From positions 3,348,001-3,412,000 of the forward strand of contig NZ_CP150170.1 of assembly GCF_037963865.1 (NCBI RefSeq): a stretch of DNA of 64,000 bases, given 5' to 3'. The DNA is from Paenibacillus sp. FSL R10-2734. Its GTDB lineage: Bacteria; Bacillota; Bacilli; Paenibacillales; Paenibacillaceae. Numbering within the stretch: position 1 is the first letter of the stretch; every line of letters starts with the position of its first letter. This document shows positions 18,501 to 27,057 of this stretch, piece after piece. The notes under the pieces are model-generated. The model made no database searches. It saw only the letters and a program-made list of their open reading frames with translations, and was not told where the DNA came from. Made by a program: the position numbers and the translations under genes.

Positions 18501-18564
18501 AGCAGCCTGGTTGTATACCGTATGTCCTTCTCGGAGCGACAGCGGGACAGCCGGGTTGCTTTTT
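18501..18564 (+). terminator. Terminator after rpsO
   Basis: AGCAGCCTGG (18501-18510) pairs with CCGGGTTGCT (18551-18560), with one G-U and one mismatch, and TTTT follows. The 40-base loop can fold further through TCC...GGA pairs. Confidence 0.65.
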
Positions 18565-18612
18565 GAAAATTTAGGGAAAACTTTATAGCAAGACTGATGA
18601 GATTATTCGTAA

Positions 18613-18655
18613 AAACGGCTACTTTACAATATCTGTAAGACTTAGCCGTTTCTTC
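18613..18655 (+). terminator. AAACGGCTA-armed hairpin in the rpsO-pnp gap
   Basis: AAACGGCTA (18613-18621) and TAGCCGTTT (18643-18651) pair perfectly, with an inner TTACA/TGTAA stem and TCTTCTT downstream. It is the third member of the AAACGG-armed hairpins (others at 5127 and 9598). The remaining 18656-18771 holds no gene; the pnp promoter is not clear. Confidence 0.55.
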
Positions 18656-18771
18656 TTATATGCATACAGAACAGGCTACATACCATTGGGACAAGCCTTT
18701 CCGATTCATTAGATCGATATGTGAACCTGCTATATTTGACTGCGGGTCTACTACTATTCAAGGAGGTATTT

Positions 18772-20874
18772 ATGGAAAAACGTGTAGAAATGCAGCTAGG
18801 CGGAAGACGCCTTGTGCTGGAAACGGGCCGTCTAGCTAAACAAGCAAACGCAGCCGTTATGGTGCGTTATGGGGACACTTCGGTATTATGTACCGTTACG
18901 GCTTCGAAAGAGCCTAAGGATCTGGATTTTTTCCCGCTTACAGTTAACTATGAGGAAAGATTATATGCGGTAGGTAAAATTCCTGGCGGATTTATTAAAC
19001 GGGAAGGTAGACCGAGTGAGAAAGCGATTCTGTCAAGCCGTTTGACAGACCGTCCAATCAGACCACTGTTCCCTGAAGGATTTCGTAACGATGTTCAAGT
19101 ATTGAACATGGTAATGAGTGTGGATCAGGACTGCGCACCAGATATTGCTGCTATGATCGGTACTTCAGCTGCACTTAGTATTTCCGATGTTCCTTTTGAT
19201 GGACCAATCGGCGGCGTTGCTGTAGGTCGGATTAATGGAGAGTTTGTGATTAATCCGGATATGTCTCAGCAAGCAATCAGTGATGTTTATGTAGTGGTTG
19301 CTGGAACGAAGGACGCAATCATGATGGTTGAAGCAGAAGCAAACGAAGTAACGGAAGATGTGATGCTCGAAGCGATTATGTTCGGTCATGATGAAATCCG
19401 CAAGATCGTTGCAACCATTGAAGAACTGGTCAAAGTGGCTGGTAAAGAAAAAATGGCTGTGAAGCTGCATGCAGTGAATGCTGACGTGAATACTGAGGTT
19501 CGTGCATTTGCTGAGGCTCGTCTGGTAGAAGCCGTTAAAATTGCTGAAAAACATGCGCGTCAGGAAGCGATTGATGTCGTTAATGATGAAGCGGTTGCGT
19601 ATTTCGCAGAGAAGTACATAGAAGCACCTGAGCTTCTGAAAGATGTTAAAGAAGTCCTACATGATATCGTGAAGGATGAAGTAAGACGTCTAATCACGCA
19701 TGATAAGGTTCGCCCAGATGGACGTAAACTTGATGAAATCCGTCCGATTGAATGTGATACAAGCCTGTTGCCGCGTACGCACGGTTCCGGTCTGTTTACA
19801 CGTGGACAAACACAAATCCTTAGCGTTTGTACCCTTGGAGCACTAGGTGATGTTCAAATTCTCGACGGAATCGATCCTACTGAAACGAAACGTTTCATGC
19901 ACCATTACAACTTCCCGCCGTTTAGCGTAGGGGAAGCTCGTCCGCTTAGAGCACCAGGACGCCGTGAAATCGGTCACGGAGCACTTGGAGAACGTGCATT
20001 ATCCAAGGTTATTCCTAGTGAAACTGAATTCCCGTACACGATTCGTCTAGTATCAGAAGCGATTGAATCTAACGGTTCTACTTCCCAGGCAAGTATCTGT
20101 GCCAGCATTCTGGCTATGATGGATGCTGGTGTGCCAATCAAAGCACCGGTAGCCGGAGTAGCAATGGGTCTGATCAAGGATGGAGACCATGTGTCTATCT
20201 TGACTGATATTCAAGGGATGGAAGATCATCTTGGTGATATGGACTTTAAGGTAGCTGGTACAGCAGAAGGTGTTACAGCTATTCAAATGGACATTAAGAT
20301 TGCCGGTATCGACCGCAACATTCTTCAGGATGCACTTCAGCAGGCTAAAGAAGGCCGTCTGTTCATCTTGGACAAAATGAATGAAGCGATCTCTGCGCCA
20401 AGACCTAATCTGTCCAAATATGCTCCAAAAATCATTATTATCAACATCAATCCGGACAAAATCCGGGATGTTATCGGTGCTGGTGGTAAGATTATCAATA
20501 AAATTATTGAAGAAACCGGCGTAAAAATCGACATCGAACAAGATGGCCGTGTCTTTATCGGTTCTTCAGATGAAGAAATGATCCAAAAGGCTCGTTCGAT
20601 TATCGAAGGTCTTGTGCGTGAAGTACAAGTCGGAGAAATCTATGTGGGTACTGTTAGACGTATTGAGAAATTTGGTGCATTCGTTGAACTTATTCCGGGC
20701 AAAGACGGATTGGTCCACATTTCTCAATTGTCCACTGAACGTGTAGCTAAGGTAGAAGATGTTGTTGCTATTGGTGACACCATTACCGTTAAAGTTACCG
20801 AGATCGATCCACAAGGCCGGGTTAACCTGTCTCGTAAAGCGGTGTTGACTTCGGAAACTGGCGCTAAAGCGTAA
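18772..20874 (+). CDS. pnp: Polyribonucleotide nucleotidyltransferase (PNPase)
   Basis: Phosphorolytic 3'-5' exoribonuclease. With ATG at 18772 after AAGGAGGTATTT the protein has 700 residues. It has two RNase PH-like domains (first: ASKEPKDLDFFPLTVNYEERLYA; second: GQTQILSVCTLG and FMHHYNFPPFSVGE), a KH domain (INPDKIRDVIGAGGKIINKI) and a C-terminal S1 domain (EIYVGTVRRIEKFGAFVEL). An in-frame GTG at 18721 would add 17 residues without a good ribosome binding site. Confidence 0.97.
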   Translation: MEKRVEMQLGGRRLVLETGRLAKQANAAVMVRYGDTSVLCTVTASKEPKDLDFFPLTVNYEERLYAVGKIPGGFIKREGRPSEKAILSSRLTDRPIRPLFPEGFRNDVQVLNMVMSVDQDCAPDIAAMIGTSAALSISDVPFDGPIGGVAVGRINGEFVINPDMSQQAISDVYVVVAGTKDAIMMVEAEANEVTEDVMLEAIMFGHDEIRKIVATIEELVKVAGKEKMAVKLHAVNADVNTEVRAFAEARLVEAVKIAEKHARQEAIDVVNDEAVAYFAEKYIEAPELLKDVKEVLHDIVKDEVRRLITHDKVRPDGRKLDEIRPIECDTSLLPRTHGSGLFTRGQTQILSVCTLGALGDVQILDGIDPTETKRFMHHYNFPPFSVGEARPLRAPGRREIGHGALGERALSKVIPSETEFPYTIRLVSEAIESNGSTSQASICASILAMMDAGVPIKAPVAGVAMGLIKDGDHVSILTDIQGMEDHLGDMDFKVAGTAEGVTAIQMDIKIAGIDRNILQDALQQAKEGRLFILDKMNEAISAPRPNLSKYAPKIIIININPDKIRDVIGAGGKIINKIIEETGVKIDIEQDGRVFIGSSDEEMIQKARSIIEGLVREVQVGEIYVGTVRRIEKFGAFVELIPGKDGLVHISQLSTERVAKVEDVVAIGDTITVKVTEIDPQGRVNLSRKAVLTSETGAKA

Positions 20875-20914
20875 GTTTGATCTTAGTAATACCTTTACTA
20901 AAGGGTTCGAATTT

Positions 20915-20968
20915 CATATAAAAAAAGAGACAGAAGCGATTTTCGCTCTGGCTCTTTTTTTATATGAA
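20915..20968 (+). terminator. Terminator after pnp
   Basis: CATATAAAAAAAGAG (20915-20929) pairs perfectly with CTCTTTTTTTATATG (20952-20966), and an inner AGCGA/TCGCT pair lies within. The symmetric A/T runs let it act on either strand. Confidence 0.8.
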
Positions 20969-21125
20969 CGAGATTAAAAACCCGGAACAAGCATTCCTAT
21001 AGTCATTAGTCTTGTATCTGTTCTTATGACATAAATTTCTCCCTTGTCTCATAGATTGGGACAAAGTGTCTTTGTAATCGTGTGGAACGAACCTAAAAGT
21101 CGTTTCTACCGGGGAGGAAGTCGTC

Positions 21126-22109
21126 ATGAAGACGGAAAAAGTGGCATTAGTGGTTGCTTGTGTAGCCATCGTGATAGGAATCGGTAGTACTCAGGGGCCC
21201 CTAAAGGACATGCTCATGCAATTGAAACCGCAGGATGACCTGGCTGTGTGGATGGATATTCCTAAGGCGGAGAACAATGATCTTCGTTTGCGGATTGAGA
21301 CCGCCGCGGCTAAGCTCAATGCGCCTCCAGTGAATGCTGTGGTTGATCGGGTATGGAAGGCGATTCCGGGCTATAACGGGCTTGAGGTTGATGTAGAGAG
21401 TACCTATCGGAATGCTCTATTGGCACCAAAAGAGCCCATAAAATTTGTGTATCGGCAGATCGAACCACAGATATCCCTGAATGAACTGGGAGCTGAGCCC
21501 ATATATCGAGGAAATCCGGCGAAACCTATGGTTTCGTTGATGATAAATGTGGCGTGGGGGAATCAGTATATTGGGCCTATGCTGGATACTCTGGATGAGG
21601 AGAATGTGAAGGTTACATTTTTTTTGGATGGGAGCTGGCTTAGTAAGAATCCAGAGGTTGCCAAAGAAATGCTAAAACGTGGACATGAGATGGAGAATCA
21701 CGCCTATACCCACCCCAATATGAGTACTTTAAGTCGTGCACGGGCTACCGTTGAAATTGAAAAGACGCAAAAGCTATTAAAGGAGTCACTTGGGGTCACT
21801 AATACATGGTTCGCCCCGCCATCAGGTGATTTCGATCAGGAGACAGTAGAGATCGCTAGCAGCTTAGGATTAAAGACTGTACTCTGGACTGTGGATACGG
21901 TGGATTGGCGCAATCCTTCTCCTGAATCTATAGTTGCCAAAATCACAAGCAAAGCTGAACCCGGCACACTTGTTCTAATGCATCCTACTGCCTCATCTTC
22001 CAAGGCACTGAAGGCCATGATACGGGGGATTAAGGCAAAAGGGTTACAGCTAGGTACAGTTAGCCAAACGCTGTCAGCGGAGCGTCTAATCCCCTCTGAT
22101 GTTGAGTGA
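21126..22109 (+). CDS. ylxY: Spore polysaccharide deacetylase-family protein YlxY (probably catalytically degenerate)
   Basis: The 327-residue protein has an N-terminal signal-anchor (VALVVACVAIVIGIGS) and a C-terminal NodB-type domain starting near residue 140. The second NodB motif is intact (HAYTHPNM, zinc His pair). The first motif, normally TFDDG, reads MINVAWG, and the Arg of the third motif is replaced (FAPPSGDF). The predicted catalytic base and metal Asp are therefore absent. The pnp-ylxY-mlpA order is as in B. subtilis. The start ATG follows GGGGAGGAAGTCGTC. The function is unknown; it may be a structural or binding protein in sporulation. Confidence 0.88.
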   Translation: MKTEKVALVVACVAIVIGIGSTQGPLKDMLMQLKPQDDLAVWMDIPKAENNDLRLRIETAAAKLNAPPVNAVVDRVWKAIPGYNGLEVDVESTYRNALLAPKEPIKFVYRQIEPQISLNELGAEPIYRGNPAKPMVSLMINVAWGNQYIGPMLDTLDEENVKVTFFLDGSWLSKNPEVAKEMLKRGHEMENHAYTHPNMSTLSRARATVEIEKTQKLLKESLGVTNTWFAPPSGDFDQETVEIASSLGLKTVLWTVDTVDWRNPSPESIVAKITSKAEPGTLVLMHPTASSSKALKAMIRGIKAKGLQLGTVSQTLSAERLIPSDVE

Positions 22110-22185
22110 GAGATCTATTTCTGGTAGGATTATAGGCACGTGTATTAATTTAGATAGAAGAGGGCTATTGCCAGGAGGACTTCAA

Positions 22186-23454
22186 GTGGAAAAAATAGTA
22201 TTATCCAATGGATTACGAGTAGTTATGGAGAAAATTCCGACCGGTCGGTCCGTTTCTTTCGGAATCTGGGTAAAGACAGGTTCGCGGAATGAAAACCCTG
22301 GAAATAACGGGATCTCTCATTTTGTAGAGCATATGCTTTTTAAAGGTACCGATCGATATAGTGCTAAGGATATTGCCGAGCAGTTTGATGCTATTGGCGG
22401 CAATGTAAATGCTTTTACCTCTAAGGAATATACATGCTATTATGCAAAAGTACTGGATGAGCATCTGCCCATCGCAATAGATGTATTAGCGGATATGTTC
22501 TTCCGTTCACGGATGGATGCTGAAGAGCTGGAGAAAGAAAAGAACGTCATCCTTGAGGAAATTTCTATGTGCGAGGATACGCCTGACGATCTTGTGCATG
22601 ATTTGATGTGTGCTGCTGCCTATAAGGATCATCCACTTGCTTATTCTATCCTTGGCTTAAAGGAACGGCTGATGGAGATGAAGCCAGATGATCTTCGTGC
22701 CTATATGAAGGAGCAATATACGATTGAGAACACAGTAATTAGTGTAGCTGGTAACATTAGCGATGGACTAATTGAACTGCTGGAGCAGCATTTTGGTTCT
22801 TTTGCTAATCATGGCACCTCTGCGCCGCTGACTCCACCGGATTATTATGGGGAATTGTTGTTTCACCGCAAGAAAACAGAACAGAATCACATCTGTCTTT
22901 CCTTACCAGGTGTCCGTTCCGGCGATCCATTGCAATATGCTATGGTACTTATTAATAATGCCATTGGTGGTGGAATGAGCTCACGGATGTTCCAAGAGAT
23001 TCGTGAAAAACGTGGCCTGGCCTATTCTGTATATTCATACCACAGTTCTCAAGCGGATTCTGGTTTGTTTACGGTCTATGCTGGAACAGCACCGAAGCAA
23101 ACCAAGGATGTAATGGAGCTAATTAAGGAAATGATGTACGAACTTGCTACTAAGGGCCTCAGTGAAGATGAACTGAGAAAAGGCAAGGAGCAGCTTAAAG
23201 GTAGCCTTATCCTTAGTCTGGAGAGTACTAGCAGCCGTATGAATCGTATCGGAAAAAATGAACTTATGCTCGGAAGACATAATACACTAGATGATATGAT
23301 CGCAAAAATTCAGTTAGTAACGATGGACAATATTAACAGTGTGCTTGATAATATGTTTGCTGAGCCGCTTTCTTTAGCGATGGTAGGTTCAACAGATAAA
23401 GCTATTGCAAATGTTAGGAGAGATGATCTTGTCTTATTACGTACAAATCAATAA
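22186..23454 (+). CDS. mlpA: M16 family zinc metallopeptidase (MlpA/YmxG)
   Basis: Insulinase/processing-peptidase family. The inverted zinc motif HFVEHML (HxxEH) is followed by the distal Glu in EKEKNVILEEISM. A second M16 domain carries the R/Y pair region (IREKRGLAYSVYSYHS). GTG at 22186 follows CCAGGAGG and gives 422 residues starting VEKIVLSNGLRV. An in-frame ATG at 22099 would overlap ylxY and add non-family residues. It overlaps dut. Confidence 0.93.
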   Translation: MEKIVLSNGLRVVMEKIPTGRSVSFGIWVKTGSRNENPGNNGISHFVEHMLFKGTDRYSAKDIAEQFDAIGGNVNAFTSKEYTCYYAKVLDEHLPIAIDVLADMFFRSRMDAEELEKEKNVILEEISMCEDTPDDLVHDLMCAAAYKDHPLAYSILGLKERLMEMKPDDLRAYMKEQYTIENTVISVAGNISDGLIELLEQHFGSFANHGTSAPLTPPDYYGELLFHRKKTEQNHICLSLPGVRSGDPLQYAMVLINNAIGGGMSSRMFQEIREKRGLAYSVYSYHSSQADSGLFTVYAGTAPKQTKDVMELIKEMMYELATKGLSEDELRKGKEQLKGSLILSLESTSSRMNRIGKNELMLGRHNTLDDMIAKIQLVTMDNINSVLDNMFAEPLSLAMVGSTDKAIANVRRDDLVLLRTNQ

Positions 23455-23875
23455 GCTAGCTGGAAACGAGGATGTTAATCTTCCTTGTAAAATGTCAGAG
23501 CAGGCTTCCGGCTATGATCTTTATGCCGCTGTTGAAAGCGAAGTTGTGCTTGCTCCAGGAGAGCGTGCATTAATTCCAACAGGAATATCGCTAGCTATGC
23601 CAGACGGATTAGAAGCTCAGATTCGTCCACGAAGTGGACTGGCCTTGAAGCATGGGATTACTTGTTTGAACACACCTGGAACGATTGATGCTGATTATCG
23701 TGGAGAGATCAAGGTGTTGTTGATTAATCTAGGGCAAGAGCCATTTGCTATCGCTCGTAATGAGCGTATTGCCCAAATGGTATTTCAAGCGGTCCCCGTT
23801 GTAACTTTGGTTGAAGTTGAAGCGTTGTCCGAAACAGAGCGTGGTGCCGGAGGCTTTGGTCATACTGGGAAATAA
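23429..23875 (+). CDS. dut: dUTP diphosphatase
   Basis: Hydrolyses dUTP to dUMP, keeping uracil out of DNA. All five trimeric dUTPase motifs are visible in 148 residues: SGYDLYAA, RPRSGLALK, GTIDADYRGE, NERIAQMVF and RGAGGFGHTG. TTG at 23429 has AGGAGAG 8 bases upstream; ATG at 23423 is too close to it. The gene overlaps mlpA by 26 bp. B. subtilis has ymxH in this slot. Confidence 0.94.
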   Translation: MSYYVQINKLAGNEDVNLPCKMSEQASGYDLYAAVESEVVLAPGERALIPTGISLAMPDGLEAQIRPRSGLALKHGITCLNTPGTIDADYRGEIKVLLINLGQEPFAIARNERIAQMVFQAVPVVTLVEVEALSETERGAGGFGHTGK

Positions 23876-23893
23876 TACGAATTGTTAGAATGA

Positions 23894-23940
23894 AGCTTGC
23901 GAATTTATGCCTAATAGGCGTGATTCGTGAGCTTTTTTTT
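23894..23940 (+). terminator. Terminator after dut
   Basis: AGCTTGCGAAT and ATTCGTGAGCT form the stem, with GCC/GGC pairs toward the loop, and eight T follow. Confidence 0.85.
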
Positions 23941-24002
23941 GTTCAATCATAAAAAATATAAGGATTACATTAAAGGCTTCATACTAATTCTTCTCCGCGT
24001 TT

Positions 24003-24031
24003 CACCCATTAAGAATGCCCAGCATAAGATG
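24003..24031 (+). promoter_or_regulatory. Candidate SigK promoter of spoVFA
   Basis: CACC (24003-24006), a 16-base spacer and CATAAGATG (24023-24031) resemble the SigK consensus mACm / CATAnnnTA, with one mismatch. The spoVF operon is SigK-dependent in B. subtilis. The position, about 40 bases before the start codon, fits. Confidence 0.45.
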
Positions 24032-24072
24032 CTCTATAGTCGATAGTGTATGTTGAAAGGAGCGTCATCCCT

Positions 24073-24969
24073 ATGCTTACTGGCGTCAGGATCGTGTTCC
24101 TGGGCGGGGACGCGAGACAGCTTGAAGTGATTCGGAAATGTGTGGAATTGGATGCGACGGTAAGCGCTGCCGGGTTCGATAAGTGGGATACCCCTTGCCC
24201 AGGGGTGAACCTTGAACAGATGTCGGTAGAACTGCTTAGTAATGCAGATGTGCTAGTGTTGCCTACGGTTGGTTGTGATGATGAAGGGAATATCAGTGCT
24301 CTATTTTCTTCTGAACGCATAATGCTCTTGGAGGAACATTTTGCTGCTCTGCCCCCCGATTGTTTGGTGTATAGCGGTATGGCCAAAAGCTACCTGCGCG
24401 GAATGTGTGCCAAGCATTCATTAAAGTTAATTGAATTGCTTAATCGTGACGATGTAGCCATCTACAACTCCATCCCAACAGCGGAAGGAGCACTGGTTAT
24501 GGCTATTCAGAACACGGATTTTACTATTCACAGTTCCAAATCGATGGTACTGGGCTTGGGTAGAACGGGTTTTACAATGGCAAGAAGTCTTCAAGGACTG
24601 GGTGCTACTGTAAAAGCAGGAGTTAGAAAACAGGAACATTATGCACGTGCTGAGGAAATGGGCTGGAAGCCTTTTATGACCAGTGAACTGTTACTTCATG
24701 TGCCGGATGTTGATCTGATATTTAATACGATTCCAAGTATGATCATCACCGCACAAGTACTCTCGCGAATCTCACCGCATTGCTTAATTGTCGATCTGGC
24801 TTCCGCTCCAGGTGGATGTGACTTTCGTTATGCAGAGAAAAGAGGAATTAAGGCGATGCTGGCACCTGGACTCCCTGGCATTGTAGCTCCTAAAAGCGCT
24901 GGGATTATTATGGCAAATGCGCTGGTTCAGTCGATATCGGACGAGGCTTTAATCAAGGGGGACGAATAA
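24073..24969 (+). CDS. spoVFA: Dipicolinate synthase subunit A
   Basis: With subunit B it oxidises the DapA product to dipicolinic acid in the mother cell for loading into the spore. The 298 residues show a C-terminal Rossmann fold GLGRTGFTMARSLQGLGATV (GxGxxG) and the DpaA-typical end LAPGLPGIVAPKSAGIIMANAL. ATG at 24073 has AAAGGAG about 10 bases upstream; in-frame codons from 24046 lack one. One base separates it from spoVFB. Confidence 0.94.
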   Translation: MLTGVRIVFLGGDARQLEVIRKCVELDATVSAAGFDKWDTPCPGVNLEQMSVELLSNADVLVLPTVGCDDEGNISALFSSERIMLLEEHFAALPPDCLVYSGMAKSYLRGMCAKHSLKLIELLNRDDVAIYNSIPTAEGALVMAIQNTDFTIHSSKSMVLGLGRTGFTMARSLQGLGATVKAGVRKQEHYARAEEMGWKPFMTSELLLHVPDVDLIFNTIPSMIITAQVLSRISPHCLIVDLASAPGGCDFRYAEKRGIKAMLAPGLPGIVAPKSAGIIMANALVQSISDEALIKGDE

Positions 24970-24970
24970 A

Positions 24971-25567
24971 ATGGATTGGCACGGAAAAACAGTAGGGTAT
25001 GCGATTACCGGATCTCACTGCACATTTGCGGAGGTAATGCCGCAAATTCAACGCTTTGTAGATGGAGGAGCAAACGTAGTACCCATAGTTTCGGCATCTG
25101 TACTAGGGACCGACACCCGCTTTGGAACATCGCAAAATTGGCTAAAACAGTTGAAAGATATAACAGGTAATGATATCATTTCTACAATTGTTGAAGCGGA
25201 GCCTCTGGGTCCTTCCAAGCTGCTGGATGTGCTTACGATAGCACCTTGTACTGGAAATACAACAAGTAAATTGGCAAATGCCATGACTGATAGCCCAGTG
25301 CTCATGGCTGCAAAATCGCAGATGCGCAATGGACGACCGCTTGTTCTGGCGATTTCAACCAATGACGGTTTGGGTCTTAACGCCGCAAATATTGCAAAGC
25401 TTCTAGTGGCCAAACATATTTACTTTGTGCCATTCGGACAGGATAATCCTGAGGGCAAACCAAACTCGTTAGTAGCGCGTATGGATCTTATCCCAGAAGC
25501 TTGCTATTCCGCTTTGCAAGGTAAACAACTACAGCCGATGATTGTCGAAAAGTTTCATTCCGTCTAG
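24971..25567 (+). CDS. spoVFB: Dipicolinate synthase subunit B
   Basis: Flavoprotein-like subunit of DPA synthase. The 198-residue product has the flavin-cysteine-decarboxylase-like fold signatures GYAITGSHCTFAE, VLTIAPCTGNTTSKLANAMTDSPVLMA and PLVLAISTNDGLG. The ATG follows AAGGGGGACGAATAA of the spoVFA end. Unlike B. subtilis, asd does not follow. Confidence 0.94.
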   Translation: MDWHGKTVGYAITGSHCTFAEVMPQIQRFVDGGANVVPIVSASVLGTDTRFGTSQNWLKQLKDITGNDIISTIVEAEPLGPSKLLDVLTIAPCTGNTTSKLANAMTDSPVLMAAKSQMRNGRPLVLAISTNDGLGLNAANIAKLLVAKHIYFVPFGQDNPEGKPNSLVARMDLIPEACYSALQGKQLQPMIVEKFHSV

Positions 25568-25653
25568 AAGGCGAAATCGGCGGATCAAGTTGTGTACAAT
25601 AAAAGGGGAGATTTGCTGGAATCATTGTTACCAAAAAATATAAGTACTACTGC

Positions 25654-25690
25654 TACCGTCCTCATTTCGAGGGCGGTACAACCATTTTTC
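25654..25690 (+). terminator. Terminator-like hairpin after spoVFB
   Basis: TACCGTCCTC (25654-25663) pairs with GAGGGCGGTA (25669-25678) with one G-U pair and a 5-base loop. CAACCATTTTTC follows, so the T run is displaced. It probably separates spoVFB from dapG. The rest of the 250-bp gap contains no gene and only a weak TACAAT at about 25599. Confidence 0.5.
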
Positions 25691-25817
25691 AAAATTCAAG
25701 AAAATTACTTAAGAAATAAGCTTACGTACTGTAATGGAATGTCTCATTTAGAAACTTAATGAATTCTGATTACGAATGATTAGTGTGTTTGCTTTGACAA
25801 TAATGGAGGAATTATTC

Positions 25818-27041
25818 ATGGGTATTCTGGTACAAAAATTCGGAGGAACATCACTCTCAACACCACAAGCTAGAGAACACGTAATTCGTAATGTCAAACG
25901 GGAGCTCGCAAGCGGCTATAGTTTGGTCATTGTTGTTTCGGCTATGGGCCGACGCGGAGAGCCTTATGCAACAGATACTCTGCTGGATTGGGCCGTGCAG
26001 AATGGGGATTCACTCCCAGACCGTGAGAAGGATCTTTTGATGTGCTGTGGTGAAATTATCTCTGCTACTACACTTTGTGGGCTGCTGGAGAATGAAGGCA
26101 TTGCTTCTACGGTATTAACGGGAGCTCAGGCTGGTTTCATGACAGATAATAACTATGGCAATGCAAGAATTCTAGATGTTCGTCCTGAACGTATTCTCCG
26201 CGAACTGCGTGAAGATAAAGTGGTTATAGTGACGGGATTCCAGGGACAGACTGAAGCCGGTGATTTGACGACTTTGGGTCGGGGCGGAAGTGACACCTCT
26301 GCAACTGCACTGGGTGCTGCTCTTCATGCAGATATGGTAGATATCTATACAGATGTTAACGGGATTCTTACAGCAGATCCGCGGATCGTTGAAGATGCTA
26401 AACCGCTAACTTATGTTAGTTATACAGAAATTTGTAATATGGCTCATCAAGGAGCAAAAGTGATTCATCCACGTGCGGTTGAGATTGCTATGCAGGCACA
26501 AATTCCAGTACGCGTTCGTTCAACATTTTCTGAGAATGAAGGTACGCTGGTTACGAATCCCGAAGGATTCAACGATATTCAGGCTGGTGGCATCGTAGAT
26601 CGCTTCGTGACAGGAATTGCTTATGTCAGCAACGTCACACAGATTTCTGTGGAGTGCCCAGACGGAAATGGTACGGGCGTTCAACTGCAAATTTTCAAAA
26701 GCATGGCCGACAACGGAATAAGCGTTGATTTTATTAATGTTACACCTACAGAAGCTATTTATACTGTGTTCGATGACAAATCAGAAAAGGCCATTTCTGC
26801 TCTCCAGCAATTAGGCTTGCGTCCTAAAAGTTTATCTGGTTGCGCAAAAGTTTCCGTTATTGGGGGCGGAATAAACGGTGTGCCTGGTATTATGGCTCGG
26901 ATCGTTGAGGCGCTTAGCACACAAAATATTCAGATTCTCCAATCCGCAGATTCAAATACAACGATTTGGGTGCTGGTGAAGAAAGAAGATATGGTGCAGT
27001 CTCTGCGTTCGCTGCACGCTATGTTTGAATTGCACCGCTGA
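25818..27041 (+). CDS. dapG: Aspartate kinase (DapG-type)
   Basis: First step of the aspartate pathway. The 407-residue enzyme starts GILVQKFGGTSL (KFGGTS nucleotide motif) and carries GRGGSDTSA and two C-terminal ACT domains (ISVECPDGNGTGVQLQIF and VSVIGGGINGVPGIMARIV). ATG at 25818 follows GGAGGAATTATTC. It is 16 bp from dapA, as in B. subtilis, where the DapG isozyme supplies diaminopimelate and DPA. No lysine riboswitch is visible upstream. Confidence 0.94.
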   Translation: MGILVQKFGGTSLSTPQAREHVIRNVKRELASGYSLVIVVSAMGRRGEPYATDTLLDWAVQNGDSLPDREKDLLMCCGEIISATTLCGLLENEGIASTVLTGAQAGFMTDNNYGNARILDVRPERILRELREDKVVIVTGFQGQTEAGDLTTLGRGGSDTSATALGAALHADMVDIYTDVNGILTADPRIVEDAKPLTYVSYTEICNMAHQGAKVIHPRAVEIAMQAQIPVRVRSTFSENEGTLVTNPEGFNDIQAGGIVDRFVTGIAYVSNVTQISVECPDGNGTGVQLQIFKSMADNGISVDFINVTPTEAIYTVFDDKSEKAISALQQLGLRPKSLSGCAKVSVIGGGINGVPGIMARIVEALSTQNIQILQSADSNTTIWVLVKKEDMVQSLRSLHAMFELHR

Positions 27042-27057
27042 CAAGGAGGAATTCAAA

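Noticed and set aside
25568..25817. Lysine riboswitch upstream of dapG
   Set aside because: The gap is short and only one simple hairpin is seen; no L-box-like multi-stem structure.
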